Origin: Fidelibacterota bacterium
Lineage (GTDB): Bacteria > Fidelibacterota > Fidelibacteria > Fidelibacterales > Fidelibacteraceae
Length of the DNA: 23,954 nt
Assembly: GCA_029931905.1 (NCBI GenBank)
Contig: JAOZRH010000012.1
Coordinates: 1 to 23,954, forward strand
Direction of reading: 5' to 3'
The position numbers were made by a program, and so were the translations under genes. Each line of letters starts with the position of its first letter. Within the stretch, counting starts at the first letter, position 1. Of the stretch, positions 16,146 to 23,954 are shown piece after piece. The notes under the pieces were generated by a model. It worked only from the letters and a program-made list of their open reading frames with translations. It did not search any database and was not told where the DNA came from.

Positions 16146-17735
16146 ATGAAAAATAATAAAATTGCAATATTTGACACAACATTAAGAGATGGTACTCAGG
16201 CCGAAAAAATATCATTTTCTTCTGATGATAAAATAAATATTGCATTGCGATTAGATAAGCTTGGTGTTGATTATATTGAAGGTGGATGGCCTGGTTCAAA
16301 TCCTAAGGACATGGAATTTTTTACAAAGATTAAAAAAAAGAAATTACAAAATGCTAAAATTGTTGCTTTTGGATCTACTAAACATGCAAAAAATAAAGTT
16401 GAAGATGATAAAAATGTTTTGGCACTTCTTGATGCAGACACACCAGTTGTTTCGATTTTTGGTAAATCATGGATTTTACATGTTGAAAAGGCATTAAAAA
16501 TTTCTCCAGAAAAAAACTTAGAACTTATCAAAGAAACGATTGGTTACTTGAAAAAATTCAACAAAGAAGTGGTTTTTGATGCAGAACATTTTTTTGATGG
16601 TTATAAAGATGATTCAAAATATGCTATGGAAACATTAAAAGTAGCTGAAAGTTCGGGTGCAGATTTGGTTGCTTTGTGTGATACAAATGGTGGAACTTTG
16701 ACTTCTGAATTGATAAAAATAATTCAAGAGGTCAAAAAAGAAATAAATATTCCATTGGGAATTCATGCTCACAATGATTCTGGATTAGCAGTTGCAAATT
16801 CTATTTCTGCTGTTGAAAATGGATGCGTTCAGGTGCAAGGAACAATAAATGGATTTGGTGAAAGATCTGGAAATGCTGATTTGTGTTCAGTAATTCCAAA
16901 CTTACAATTAAAAGCAAATTATAATTGTATTCCAAAAGAGAATATAAAAGAAATTACATCACTTTCGCGATATTTAAATGAGGTAGCGAATCTTTCTCAT
17001 CCATCAAATTTGCCTTTTACTGGACATAGTGCATTTGCTCATAAAGGTGGAATTCATGTCAGTGCAGTAATAAAAGATCCGAGAAGTTACGAGCATATTA
17101 CTCCAGAATCAGTTGGAAATAAAAGACGAGTTTTGGTTTCTGATTTATCTGGGAGAAGTAATATAAATTATAAAGCAGATGAATTTAATATTGATATTGA
17201 AAAGCATAAAGATAAAATTCCAGAGATTGTTAAAATGTTGAAAAAAATGGAACATGGTGGCTTTCAATATGAAGCTGCCGAAGGATCTTTAGAATTAATG
17301 ATTAAAAAAATTAATAATGAATTTGATGAATATTTTAATTTAAAAGGATTCAGAATATTAATTGAAAAAAACGAATCTGGTCAAACAAGATCTGAGGCAA
17401 CAATTAGAGTAAGTGTTGGCGATAAAATGGAGCATACGGCAGCAGAAGGACATGGTCCAATAAATGCACTTGATAATGCTCTAAGAAAAGCATTATTGAA
17501 TTTTTATCCAGAAATAAATGTTATTAAATTATCAGATTATAAGGTAAGGGTTTTAAATGCAAAAGATGCAACAGCTTCAAAAGTTCGTGTATTGATTGAT
17601 TCAAAATCAGAAGAAAACAGTTGGGGAACTGTTGGTGTTTCTGAAAATATTATAGAAGCAAGTTGGCAAGCATTAACTGAAAGTATTTTATTCTATTTGA
17701 TGAAAAATGAAAGTGAAAACAAAAACAAAAAATAA
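16146..17735 (+). CDS. cimA: (R)-citramalate synthase
   Basis: Condenses pyruvate with acetyl-CoA to citramalate, the entry to isoleucine that needs no threonine. The 529-residue protein has the HMGL-like aldolase TIM barrel with the metal/catalytic motif DTTLRDGTQAE at 10-20, YIEGGWPGSNPKD soon after, ALCDTNGGTLTSE, and the metal ligands H207-A-H209-N-D211. GTQAE and GGWPGSNP distinguish the bacterial citramalate synthase family (the Geobacter-type enzyme) from LeuA, whose version reads GEQSPG and EAGFP. The C-terminal third (about 400-520) is the LeuA-type allosteric dimer domain, containing RVLNAKDATASKVRVLID, so end-product inhibition, probably by isoleucine, is likely. It is preceded by an 80-base AT-rich gap with only a weak ribosome site, and followed 16 bases later by leuA. 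Confidence 0.93.
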   Translation: MKNNKIAIFDTTLRDGTQAEKISFSSDDKINIALRLDKLGVDYIEGGWPGSNPKDMEFFTKIKKKKLQNAKIVAFGSTKHAKNKVEDDKNVLALLDADTPVVSIFGKSWILHVEKALKISPEKNLELIKETIGYLKKFNKEVVFDAEHFFDGYKDDSKYAMETLKVAESSGADLVALCDTNGGTLTSELIKIIQEVKKEINIPLGIHAHNDSGLAVANSISAVENGCVQVQGTINGFGERSGNADLCSVIPNLQLKANYNCIPKENIKEITSLSRYLNEVANLSHPSNLPFTGHSAFAHKGGIHVSAVIKDPRSYEHITPESVGNKRRVLVSDLSGRSNINYKADEFNIDIEKHKDKIPEIVKMLKKMEHGGFQYEAAEGSLELMIKKINNEFDEYFNLKGFRILIEKNESGQTRSEATIRVSVGDKMEHTAAEGHGPINALDNALRKALLNFYPEINVIKLSDYKVRVLNAKDATASKVRVLIDSKSEENSWGTVGVSENIIEASWQALTESILFYLMKNESENKNKK

Positions 17736-17751
17736 TTTGGGGGATATTATT

Positions 17752-19308
17752 GTGAAAGATATAATTATTTTTGATACAACTTTACGAGATGGCGAACAGA
17801 GTCCTGGGGCTTCATTAAATATTGATGAAAAACTACTTGTTGCCCGTCAATTAGAAAAACTTGGAGTTGATGTTATTGAAGCAGGATTTCCAATAGCATC
17901 AGAAGGTGATTTTAAAGCCGTTAAAAAGATAGCATCTATGATGAAAAATACTATTGTTTGTGGATTGGCAAGAGCGAATGAAACTGATATTAAAAGATGT
18001 TGGGATGCAGTAAAATATGCAAAAAAACCACGGATTCATACATTTATTGCTACATCAAAAGTTCATATGGAAGATAAGTTAAAAAAAACTAAAGAAGAAA
18101 TTATTGAAATTGCTGTAAATGCAGTTAAATTAGCAAAATCTTTATGTGATGATGTGGAATTTTCTCCGGAAGATGCAGGACGAACAAATCTTGATTATAT
18201 GTGTGATGTTGTCAGAGCAGCGATAGGAGCAGGAGCAACGACAATAAATATTCCTGATACGGTTGGATATACTGAACCAAAAGAATTTGGTGACAGAATT
18301 AAATATTTATTTGAAAAAGTTCCAGAAGCAAAAAATGTTGTTATAAGTGTTCATTGTCATAATGATCTTGGAAATGCAGTAGCAAATTCTTTATCAGCAA
18401 TTGAAAATGGTGCTACACAGGTAGAAGGTTGTATTAATGGAATTGGTGAAAGAGCTGGAAATGCGGCAATTGAAGAAGTAGTAATGAATTTGAAAACAAG
18501 AAAAGATTATTTTAATGTAAATGTGAATGTAAATACAAAAGAAATCTTTAGAACAAGTCGTTTAGTATCAAATTTAACTGGAATTAATGTTCAGAGAAAT
18601 AAAGCAATCGTTGGTGAAAATGCCTTTGCACACGAAGCTGGAATTCATCAACACGGAGTTCTTGCAAATAAAAATACTTACGAAATTATGATTTCTGAAG
18701 ATATTGGTTGGGAAGGCGAAAATATTGTTATTGGAAAACATTCTGGAAGACATGCTATACAAAAAATATTGAAAAATGAAGGATTAGATGTTACAAAAGA
18801 GCAATTAGAAGAAATTACTGGCAAAATTAAAAATCTTGCTGATAGTGAAAAACAAATTGAAATTGGTGATGTTATTGGGATTGGTAGAGATGTAGCATTT
18901 AAACTTGCCGATTCTATTCAATATATAAAATTAATTGAATATTCAGTAACTACTGGGAATAAAATTACACCAACTGCAACTGTTAAATTAGAAGTTTATG
19001 GTGAAGAAAAAATTGGAAGTGGTGTTGGAAATGGACCAATTGATGCAATTAGTTCTGCAATTTGGAGTATGTTAGACACTTCATTAAAATTGGAAAAATA
19101 CAATTTGAGAGCGATTACTGGTGGAACAAATGCTCTTGCAAATGTATCAATTCAACTTAAAGATATTCACGATAAAATTTATGGAGCGAAATCCGTTAGT
19201 GAAGATGTGATTTCAGCAAGTGCAAATGCATTGATTGATGCGATAAATAAAGCATTACATTATAGCGAAACAATTCATCCACAAAAAGATCATTTTTTCT
19301 TTGATTAA
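17752..19308 (+). CDS. leuA: 2-isopropylmalate synthase (GTG start)
   Basis: Condenses 2-ketoisovalerate with acetyl-CoA, the committed step to leucine. I choose the GTG at 17752: GGGGGA at 17739-17744 sits seven bases before it, and the resulting N-terminus MKDIIIFDTTLRDGEQSPG is the standard start of this family. An in-frame ATG at 17707 would add 15 Lys-rich residues and overlap cimA. The protein is then 518 residues. DTTLRDGEQSPG is at 8-19, the metal ligands are in H201-C-H203-N-D205, and GCINGIGERAGNAA follows. The C-terminal LeuA dimer domain at about 370-510 binds leucine for feedback inhibition in known members. Its adjacency to cimA shows two related acyltransferases kept side by side for the Leu and Ile branches. 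Confidence 0.95.
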   Translation: MKDIIIFDTTLRDGEQSPGASLNIDEKLLVARQLEKLGVDVIEAGFPIASEGDFKAVKKIASMMKNTIVCGLARANETDIKRCWDAVKYAKKPRIHTFIATSKVHMEDKLKKTKEEIIEIAVNAVKLAKSLCDDVEFSPEDAGRTNLDYMCDVVRAAIGAGATTINIPDTVGYTEPKEFGDRIKYLFEKVPEAKNVVISVHCHNDLGNAVANSLSAIENGATQVEGCINGIGERAGNAAIEEVVMNLKTRKDYFNVNVNVNTKEIFRTSRLVSNLTGINVQRNKAIVGENAFAHEAGIHQHGVLANKNTYEIMISEDIGWEGENIVIGKHSGRHAIQKILKNEGLDVTKEQLEEITGKIKNLADSEKQIEIGDVIGIGRDVAFKLADSIQYIKLIEYSVTTGNKITPTATVKLEVYGEEKIGSGVGNGPIDAISSAIWSMLDTSLKLEKYNLRAITGGTNALANVSIQLKDIHDKIYGAKSVSEDVISASANALIDAINKALHYSETIHPQKDHFFFD

Positions 19309-19322
19309 AATTAGGAGATAAA

Positions 19323-20585
19323 TTGGGAAGTACAATAACCGAAAAAATATTAGCGAAACATTCTGGAAAAACTAAAGTTAATCCGGGTGAAATAGTAAAC
19401 TGTAAAATAGATACAATAATGTGTCATGATGTAACTACAACTCCAGCGATTGATCTTATGGAAAAATACGGTATAAAAAAAGTTCATAATCCAGACCAAA
19501 TAGTAGTTATTCCAGATCATTTTGTGCCGAATAAAGATATTAAATCAGCTGAAATGGTAGCAAAAATTAGACGATGGGCAAAAGAACAAAAGATAGAAAA
19601 TTTTTATGATCTTGGACGACATGGTGTTTGTCACGCAATTTTACCAGAACAGGGATATGTTACTCCGGGAAAAACAATTATTGCAGGTGATAGTCATACT
19701 TGTACACATGGAGCATTGGGTGCATTTTCAACTGGAATTGGAAGCACAGATTTGGCATCAGCTTTAACAACTGGAGAATTGTGGTTCAAAGTTCCAGAAA
19801 CAATTTTGATTCAAGTTGATGGGAAATTGCAAAAAGGTGTATATTCTAAAGATGTAATATTAGAAATTATTCGACGAATTGGAGTTGATGGAGCATTATA
19901 TAAAGCGATGGAATTTAAAGGCGAAGTTATTGATGAATTATCAGTTGAAAGCAGAATGACAATTTGTAATATGGCGATTGAAGCTGGTGGAAAATCAGGA
20001 ATTATCAATCCAGATCAAAAAACAATTGATTATGTAAATTCACATTCAACAGAAAAATATGAAATAATTAAAAGTGATGATGATGCAAATTATTCGGAAA
20101 TAATTAAAATAGATGTTTCTAATTTAGAGCCTGTTGTTGCTATGCCACATTTACCAAGTAATGTAAAACCAATATCTGAAATTGATGAAATAAGAGTTGA
20201 TCAAGCATATTTGGGAAGTTGTACAAATGGAAGAATTGAAGATTTAAGGGTATCCGCAAAAATATTGAAAGGTAAAAAAATAGCATCTGGAACAAGAATG
20301 ATTGTAGTGCCTGCATCCACTGAAATTTGGAAACAGGCGAATCGTGAAGGATTATTTGATATATTTATGGAATTTGGTGCAACAATTTCAACTCCAACTT
20401 GTGGTGCTTGTCTTGGTGGACATATGGGAATTCTTGCTGCAGGTGAAAAATGTATTAGTTCAACAAATAGAAATTTTGTTGGCAGAATGGGAAGTCCAAA
20501 ATCGGAAGTTTATCTTGGAAGTCCAGCAGTGGTTTCCGCTTCAGCAATTGAAGGTAAGATTGTTGATCCGAGAAAATATCTGTAA
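19323..20585 (+). CDS. leuC: 3-isopropylmalate dehydratase large subunit (TTG start)
   Basis: Large [4Fe-4S] subunit of isopropylmalate isomerase; with LeuD it interconverts 2- and 3-isopropylmalate and, by family knowledge, can also process citramalate/3-methylmalate. The 420-residue length and sequence match the shorter archaeal/bacterial LeuC2-HacA type rather than the E. coli type (about 466 residues). Cluster ligands are C300 in GSCTNGR and C360 and C363 in TCGACLGG. GDSHTCTHGALGAFSTGIGSTD is a typical substrate-side motif. The start is TTG at 19323, supported by AGGAGA at 19313-19318 and by the family N-terminus (GSTITEKILAKHSG); no ATG is suitably placed. It follows leuA by 14 bases. 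Confidence 0.95.
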   Translation: MGSTITEKILAKHSGKTKVNPGEIVNCKIDTIMCHDVTTTPAIDLMEKYGIKKVHNPDQIVVIPDHFVPNKDIKSAEMVAKIRRWAKEQKIENFYDLGRHGVCHAILPEQGYVTPGKTIIAGDSHTCTHGALGAFSTGIGSTDLASALTTGELWFKVPETILIQVDGKLQKGVYSKDVILEIIRRIGVDGALYKAMEFKGEVIDELSVESRMTICNMAIEAGGKSGIINPDQKTIDYVNSHSTEKYEIIKSDDDANYSEIIKIDVSNLEPVVAMPHLPSNVKPISEIDEIRVDQAYLGSCTNGRIEDLRVSAKILKGKKIASGTRMIVVPASTEIWKQANREGLFDIFMEFGATISTPTCGACLGGHMGILAAGEKCISSTNRNFVGRMGSPKSEVYLGSPAVVSASAIEGKIVDPRKYL

Positions 20586-20647
20586 TGTTGGATAGACAAA
20601 GTCAAGTTCAACTAATAAATAAGAATAAAATAATGGAGATAAATTAA

Positions 20648-21139
20648 ATGAAAGGCAAAGCACATGTTTACAAACGGGCACATATAAATACAGATGAAAT
20701 AATTCCTGCAAGATATTTAAATGTTGATAAAGAAGCTGAATTGGCAAAACATGCAATGGAAGATATTGACAAAGATTTTGTTAATAAAGTTCAAGTGGGA
20801 GATTTTATTGTTGGTGGTGCAGATTTTGGATGTGGAAGCTCAAGAGAGCATGCGGTATGGGCTTTGAGAGGAGCAGGAGTAAGGGTTGTAATTGCAGAAA
20901 AATTTGCAAGAATATTTTATAGAAATTGTCTTAATAATGGATTTATTGCAGTTGAATGTAAAGAAATAAGTGAAAAAGTTGATGATGCCGATGAACTCGA
21001 AATTGAAATATCGACAGGTGAAATAAAAAATAATACAAAAAATGAAGTTTATAAATTTGAACCATTATCTGATTTTGCAGAAGAGTTATTGAATAGTGGT
21101 GGATTAATGAATTATGTTTTAAAAAAGAAAAGAATATAA
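20648..21139 (+). CDS. leuD: 3-isopropylmalate dehydratase small subunit
   Basis: The 163-residue swivel-domain partner of LeuC that completes the isomerase active site. Motifs visible are NTDEIIPARYL (14-24), GADFGCGSSREHAVWAL (57-73), and YRNCLNNG at 91-98. The length is that of the short LeuD partnered with LeuC2-type large subunits, consistent with the neighbouring gene. In such enzymes the loop after the NTD motif (here YLNV) selects between isopropylmalate, methylmalate and homoaconitate; I cannot read the preference with confidence. GGAGA at 20635-20639 lies eight bases before the ATG. The 62-base gap from leuC holds no other recognisable element, and leuB starts one base past the LeuD stop codon. 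Confidence 0.95.
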   Translation: MKGKAHVYKRAHINTDEIIPARYLNVDKEAELAKHAMEDIDKDFVNKVQVGDFIVGGADFGCGSSREHAVWALRGAGVRVVIAEKFARIFYRNCLNNGFIAVECKEISEKVDDADELEIEISTGEIKNNTKNEVYKFEPLSDFAEELLNSGGLMNYVLKKKRI

Positions 21140-21140
21140 G

Positions 21141-22226
21141 ATGAAAGAGATGGAAATTGCAGTTTTGCCGGGAGATGGAATTGGTCCGGAAGTAATGGAT
21201 GAAGCTATTAAAGTATTAGATGTCATTCAAAAAAAATATAAAGTTAAATTTAATTATAAAAAAGCATTAGTTGGCGGTTCTGCTTATGATGAATTTGGTA
21301 CACATTTACCAGAATCAACATTGCAAATTTGTAAAGAATCTGATGCAATTTTATTTGGATCTGTTGGCGGACCAGTAAAAGAACAAAATACAAAAAAATG
21401 GAATGGAGTTGAAGTTAATTCTTTACTTGGTTTGAGAAAAGAATTTAATTTATATGCAAATTTGCGACCTTCTAAATTATATCCAGCACTTGCAGATTCT
21501 TGTTCATTACGAAAGGATATTTCAGAAAAGGGTTTTGATTTATTAGTTGTGAGAGAATTGACTGGCGGAATATATTTTGGTCAACCAAAAGGCAGAAAAT
21601 ATGAAGGCGATGATGAGATAGCTTTTGATACAATGGTTTATTCAAGAAAAGAGATTAAACGAATTGCAAAAGTAGCATTTGAAGTGGCGAGAAAAAGAAG
21701 AAAAAAAGTAACTTCAATTGATAAAGCAAATGTTTTAACAACAATGATTTTATGGCGACAAGTAGTAGAAGAAGTTGCAAAGGAATATCCTGATGTAGAA
21801 TATGAACCAATGTATGTTGATAATGCAGCGATGCAATTAACAAAAAATCCACAACAGTTTGATGTTATATTAGCTGGAAATATGTTCGGAGATATTATTT
21901 CTGATGAATCTGCAGCAATTGCAGGAAGTTTGGGAATGTTACCAAGTGCAAGCTTAGCAAAAGGAAAATTTGGAATGTATGAACCATCTGGTGGATCGGC
22001 TTATGATATTGCAGGACTTGGAATTGCGAATCCAATTGCACAAATTTTAAGTGGAGCAATGATGTTGAAATATTCTTTTGATATGGAAGAAGCTGGAAAA
22101 GAAATAGAGATAGCTGTAGAAAAATTATTGAATGATGGTTTCAGAACTAAAGATATTTGGCAAAAAGGAAATATTGAAATTAATACCAAGGAAGTTGGCG
22201 ATAAGATTGTTGAATATTTGAGATAA
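21141..22226 (+). CDS. leuB: 3-isopropylmalate dehydrogenase
   Basis: Oxidatively decarboxylates 3-isopropylmalate to 2-ketoisocaproate; the same enzyme is expected to act on 3-methylmalate in the citramalate route to isoleucine. The 361-residue protein has LPGDGIGPEV (9-18), the substrate arginines in LLGLRKEFNLYANLRP (R99, R109) and VRELTGGIYFG (R138, Y145), K195, Y225-V-D227-N, and metal ligands D251 and D255 in GDIISDESA. The NAD-binding loop EPSGGSAYDIAGLGIANPIA (281-300) carries the Gly-Gly form with Tyr where Pro is commoner. The ATG follows the leuD stop by one base, so the two are tightly coupled. It is the last gene of the operon, ending 23 bases before a strong hairpin. Confidence 0.96.
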   Translation: MKEMEIAVLPGDGIGPEVMDEAIKVLDVIQKKYKVKFNYKKALVGGSAYDEFGTHLPESTLQICKESDAILFGSVGGPVKEQNTKKWNGVEVNSLLGLRKEFNLYANLRPSKLYPALADSCSLRKDISEKGFDLLVVRELTGGIYFGQPKGRKYEGDDEIAFDTMVYSRKEIKRIAKVAFEVARKRRKKVTSIDKANVLTTMILWRQVVEEVAKEYPDVEYEPMYVDNAAMQLTKNPQQFDVILAGNMFGDIISDESAAIAGSLGMLPSASLAKGKFGMYEPSGGSAYDIAGLGIANPIAQILSGAMMLKYSFDMEEAGKEIEIAVEKLLNDGFRTKDIWQKGNIEINTKEVGDKIVEYLR

Positions 22227-22249
22227 AAATATAATTTAAATTGAAAAGC

Positions 22250-22280
22250 AAAAAACCACAGAATATTCTGTGGTTTTTTT
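22250..22280. terminator. Bidirectional terminator between leuB and the nucleoside transporter gene
   Basis: AAAAAACCACAGA (22250-22262) pairs perfectly with TCTGTGGTTTTTT (22267-22279) around the loop ATAT. The right side ends in seven Ts for plus-strand transcripts, and the A run on the left gives a T run for minus-strand transcripts. It serves both convergent genes. Confidence 0.92.
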
Positions 22281-22315
22281 ATTTGTAAATAATTTTAAAT
22301 TAGAAACAATTAAAT

Positions 22316-23938
22316 CTATAACAACATTCCGGCAATAGTAGCAGTTGTCCAGCTTGCAATTGCTCCACCAAGCATAGCTTTAAAAGCAATCTTTGATAAA
22401 TCTTTTTTTCGTGAAGGTGCAACAGCTCCAATTCCACCAATTTGAATACCAATAGAAGCAAAGTTTGCAAATCCACAAAGAGCATAGGTAGAGATAATTT
22501 GTGCTCTTTCTCCAATAACATTGTTTTGAATATAAGCCCCCAAATTTCCATAAGCGACGAATTCATTTAATGATAATTTTATACCAAGTAAATTTCCAAC
22601 TTCATCAGCATCTTCCCAAGGAACTCCCATCAAGAATGCAAGAGGTTTTAGAACTGTTCCAAAAAGGGTTTTTAATGAGCCGGGAAAATATCCTGCATAT
22701 TCTTGAGTAATAGGGGATATTCCGCCACTTTCACCGTATTTTATTAATTCGCCACCAAGTAATTTTCCATCTATCAAGAAATCAATTCTATTAAAAATCA
22801 CATCAACCACAGCAATTAAGGCGATGAATCCAACTAACATTGCTCCAACATTTACAGCTAATTTTAATCCGTCTGAAATTCCACTTGAAGCAGCATCCAA
22901 TAAATTTTGAGCTTCTTTAATTTCTGGAAGTGAAACATCACCAGCTGTTTCAGAATGTTCTGTTTCGGGATAAATAATTTTTCCAATAACAAGAGCAGCG
23001 GGTGCTGACATAACAGAAGCAGCAACAAGATGTCCGGCACTGACACCCATTGCAATGAATCCAGCCAAAACACCACCAGCAATAGTTGCAAATCCACCAA
23101 CCATAACAGTTGATAATTCCGATTTTGTCATTCCTTTTAAAAATGGTTTTATCAATAATGGTGCTTCTGTTTGTCCAACGAAAATATTTGCAGAACAAGA
23201 TAATGATTCTGCACCACTTGTTTGTAATGTCCATCTCATAAATTGTGCCATTGTAATGATAATTTTTTGCATAATTCCCAAGTAATATAATATGCTCATA
23301 AATCCACCAAAAAATATTATTGTTGGAAGGACTTTAAATGCAAATTGAAAACCAAAACCGGGCCAAGAACCATCACCTGGAAAAAAATATTTTTCGTCAA
23401 CTAAGTTTCCGAACAAAAATTTTGCACCATAAACAGATAAATTTAGAAATTGTGCAACACCATCGCTGAATATTTGAAAAACTTGTTGTCCATAAATATT
23501 TTTTTGTATCAGTCCTGTAAATAAAACAATTATAAAAATTGAGCTAAGAATGTTTTGAAGTAGTTGTTTTTTTAGTGTTAGATTATTTGTAACTATTAGT
23601 GCAATCATTAAAACAAGTAATATGGGATAGGAAATGAAGTTAAAAATAAAATAAATCACAAAACCAACAATTAGTGATGCCAATGATATTAATGTTGAAT
23701 CAATCCATTTATTAGAAGTGAAATTATTTTCGCGAAAAACATAAAGAATAAAGAGTAGAGCTAAAATTGTCATTCCAACAAAGCTCCAATAATCTTTTCG
23801 TAAAATTATTAACGCAAATAAAAATTGTAGCGATAATCCCCAAATTATTGTTCTGTATTTGATTTTCTTTTTATGGTATGATAATAACCAAGCAATTAGT
23901 AGAAGTGCTAACAGTCCAATCAAACTTATAAATTGCAT
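22316..23938 (-). CDS. Concentrative nucleoside transporter (CNT/NupC family)
   Basis: A 540-residue inner-membrane protein expected to import nucleosides with H+ or Na+. Signature motifs are SANIFVGQTEAPLLIKPF, with the nucleoside-contacting G255-Q-T-E258-A-P, and N458-EFVAY-G, followed by CGFANFASIGIQIGG near the end. These are the two half-helix regions of the CNT fold. The N-terminal about 170 residues hold five or six extra hydrophobic segments before the core (core entry near GSWPGFGFQFAFKVLPTIIFF), so the protein is longer than the roughly 400 residues of E. coli NupC. A charged linker (about 325-345, PETEHSETAGDVSLPEIKEA) lies in the core. The ATG at 23938 is supported by GGGAGAA at 23950-23944 on the minus strand. 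It converges on leuB with a shared terminator. Its promoter lies outside the window. Confidence 0.93.
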   Translation of the reverse strand: MQFISLIGLLALLLIAWLLSYHKKKIKYRTIIWGLSLQFLFALIILRKDYWSFVGMTILALLFILYVFRENNFTSNKWIDSTLISLASLIVGFVIYFIFNFISYPILLVLMIALIVTNNLTLKKQLLQNILSSIFIIVLFTGLIQKNIYGQQVFQIFSDGVAQFLNLSVYGAKFLFGNLVDEKYFFPGDGSWPGFGFQFAFKVLPTIIFFGGFMSILYYLGIMQKIIITMAQFMRWTLQTSGAESLSCSANIFVGQTEAPLLIKPFLKGMTKSELSTVMVGGFATIAGGVLAGFIAMGVSAGHLVAASVMSAPAALVIGKIIYPETEHSETAGDVSLPEIKEAQNLLDAASSGISDGLKLAVNVGAMLVGFIALIAVVDVIFNRIDFLIDGKLLGGELIKYGESGGISPITQEYAGYFPGSLKTLFGTVLKPLAFLMGVPWEDADEVGNLLGIKLSLNEFVAYGNLGAYIQNNVIGERAQIISTYALCGFANFASIGIQIGGIGAVAPSRKKDLSKIAFKAMLGGAIASWTTATIAGMLL

Positions 23939-23954
23939 AATAATTCTCCCAATT

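Noticed and set aside
17707..17751. ATG start for leuA giving a 533-residue protein.
   Set aside because: It adds Lys-rich residues foreign to the family, overlaps the end of cimA, and lacks a ribosome site, whereas GTG 17752 has a strong one.
1..23954. CRISPR arrays, tRNA/rRNA genes, insertion sequences, phage or defence genes.
   Set aside because: Looked for repeated spacer-like units, conserved RNA gene segments, transposase motifs and terminal inverted repeats; none were seen. The only long repeats are the paralogue coding blocks.

Overview
The window is strongly AT-rich DNA (about 30% GC by eye, not computed) from a Gram-negative bacterium, most likely of the FCB group (Bacteroidetes/Ignavibacteria/Marinimicrobia-like). 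The reasons are two long secreted proteins with a type IX secretion (T9SS) type A-like C-terminal sorting domain, a PorV/PorQ-family outer-membrane barrel, a TonB-dependent receptor, and the style of the biosynthetic genes. I cannot name a genus.

Layout. Positions 1-92 hold the 5' end of a minus-strand gene for a NIF3/YqfO-related small protein, cut by the window edge. From 189 to 10819, all on the plus strand, lies an envelope locus: a 1099-aa secreted T9SS cargo, a PorV/PorQ-like barrel, a clear terminator (4571-4602), a TonB-dependent receptor, and a second 1101-aa secreted protein that is a paralogue of the first. The two paralogues share long blocks of near-identical DNA at a constant offset of 7325 bp, separated by much more diverged stretches.

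From about 10844 to 22280 is one long branched-chain amino acid operon: ilvD-ilvB-ilvN-ilvC-cimA-leuA-leuC-leuD-leuB. It encodes valine/isoleucine common steps (IlvBN, IlvC, IlvD), a citramalate synthase giving a threonine-independent entry to isoleucine, and the leucine branch (LeuA, LeuCD, LeuB). LeuCD and LeuB can serve both citramalate and isopropylmalate. The branched-chain aminotransferase and threonine deaminase are not in the window. In front of ilvD is a short gene not previously listed here: a 21-codon leader peptide in which 11 codons are Ile or Leu, followed by mutually exclusive antiterminator and terminator hairpins. This is a complete-looking ribosome-mediated transcription attenuator that would sense Ile and Leu supply.

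A bidirectional terminator (22250-22280) separates leuB from a convergent minus-strand gene for a concentrative nucleoside transporter (CNT/NupC family) with an unusually long membrane-embedded N-terminal part. No rRNA, tRNA, transposase, CRISPR array or phage gene was seen. No stretch over 300 bases lacks a gene.
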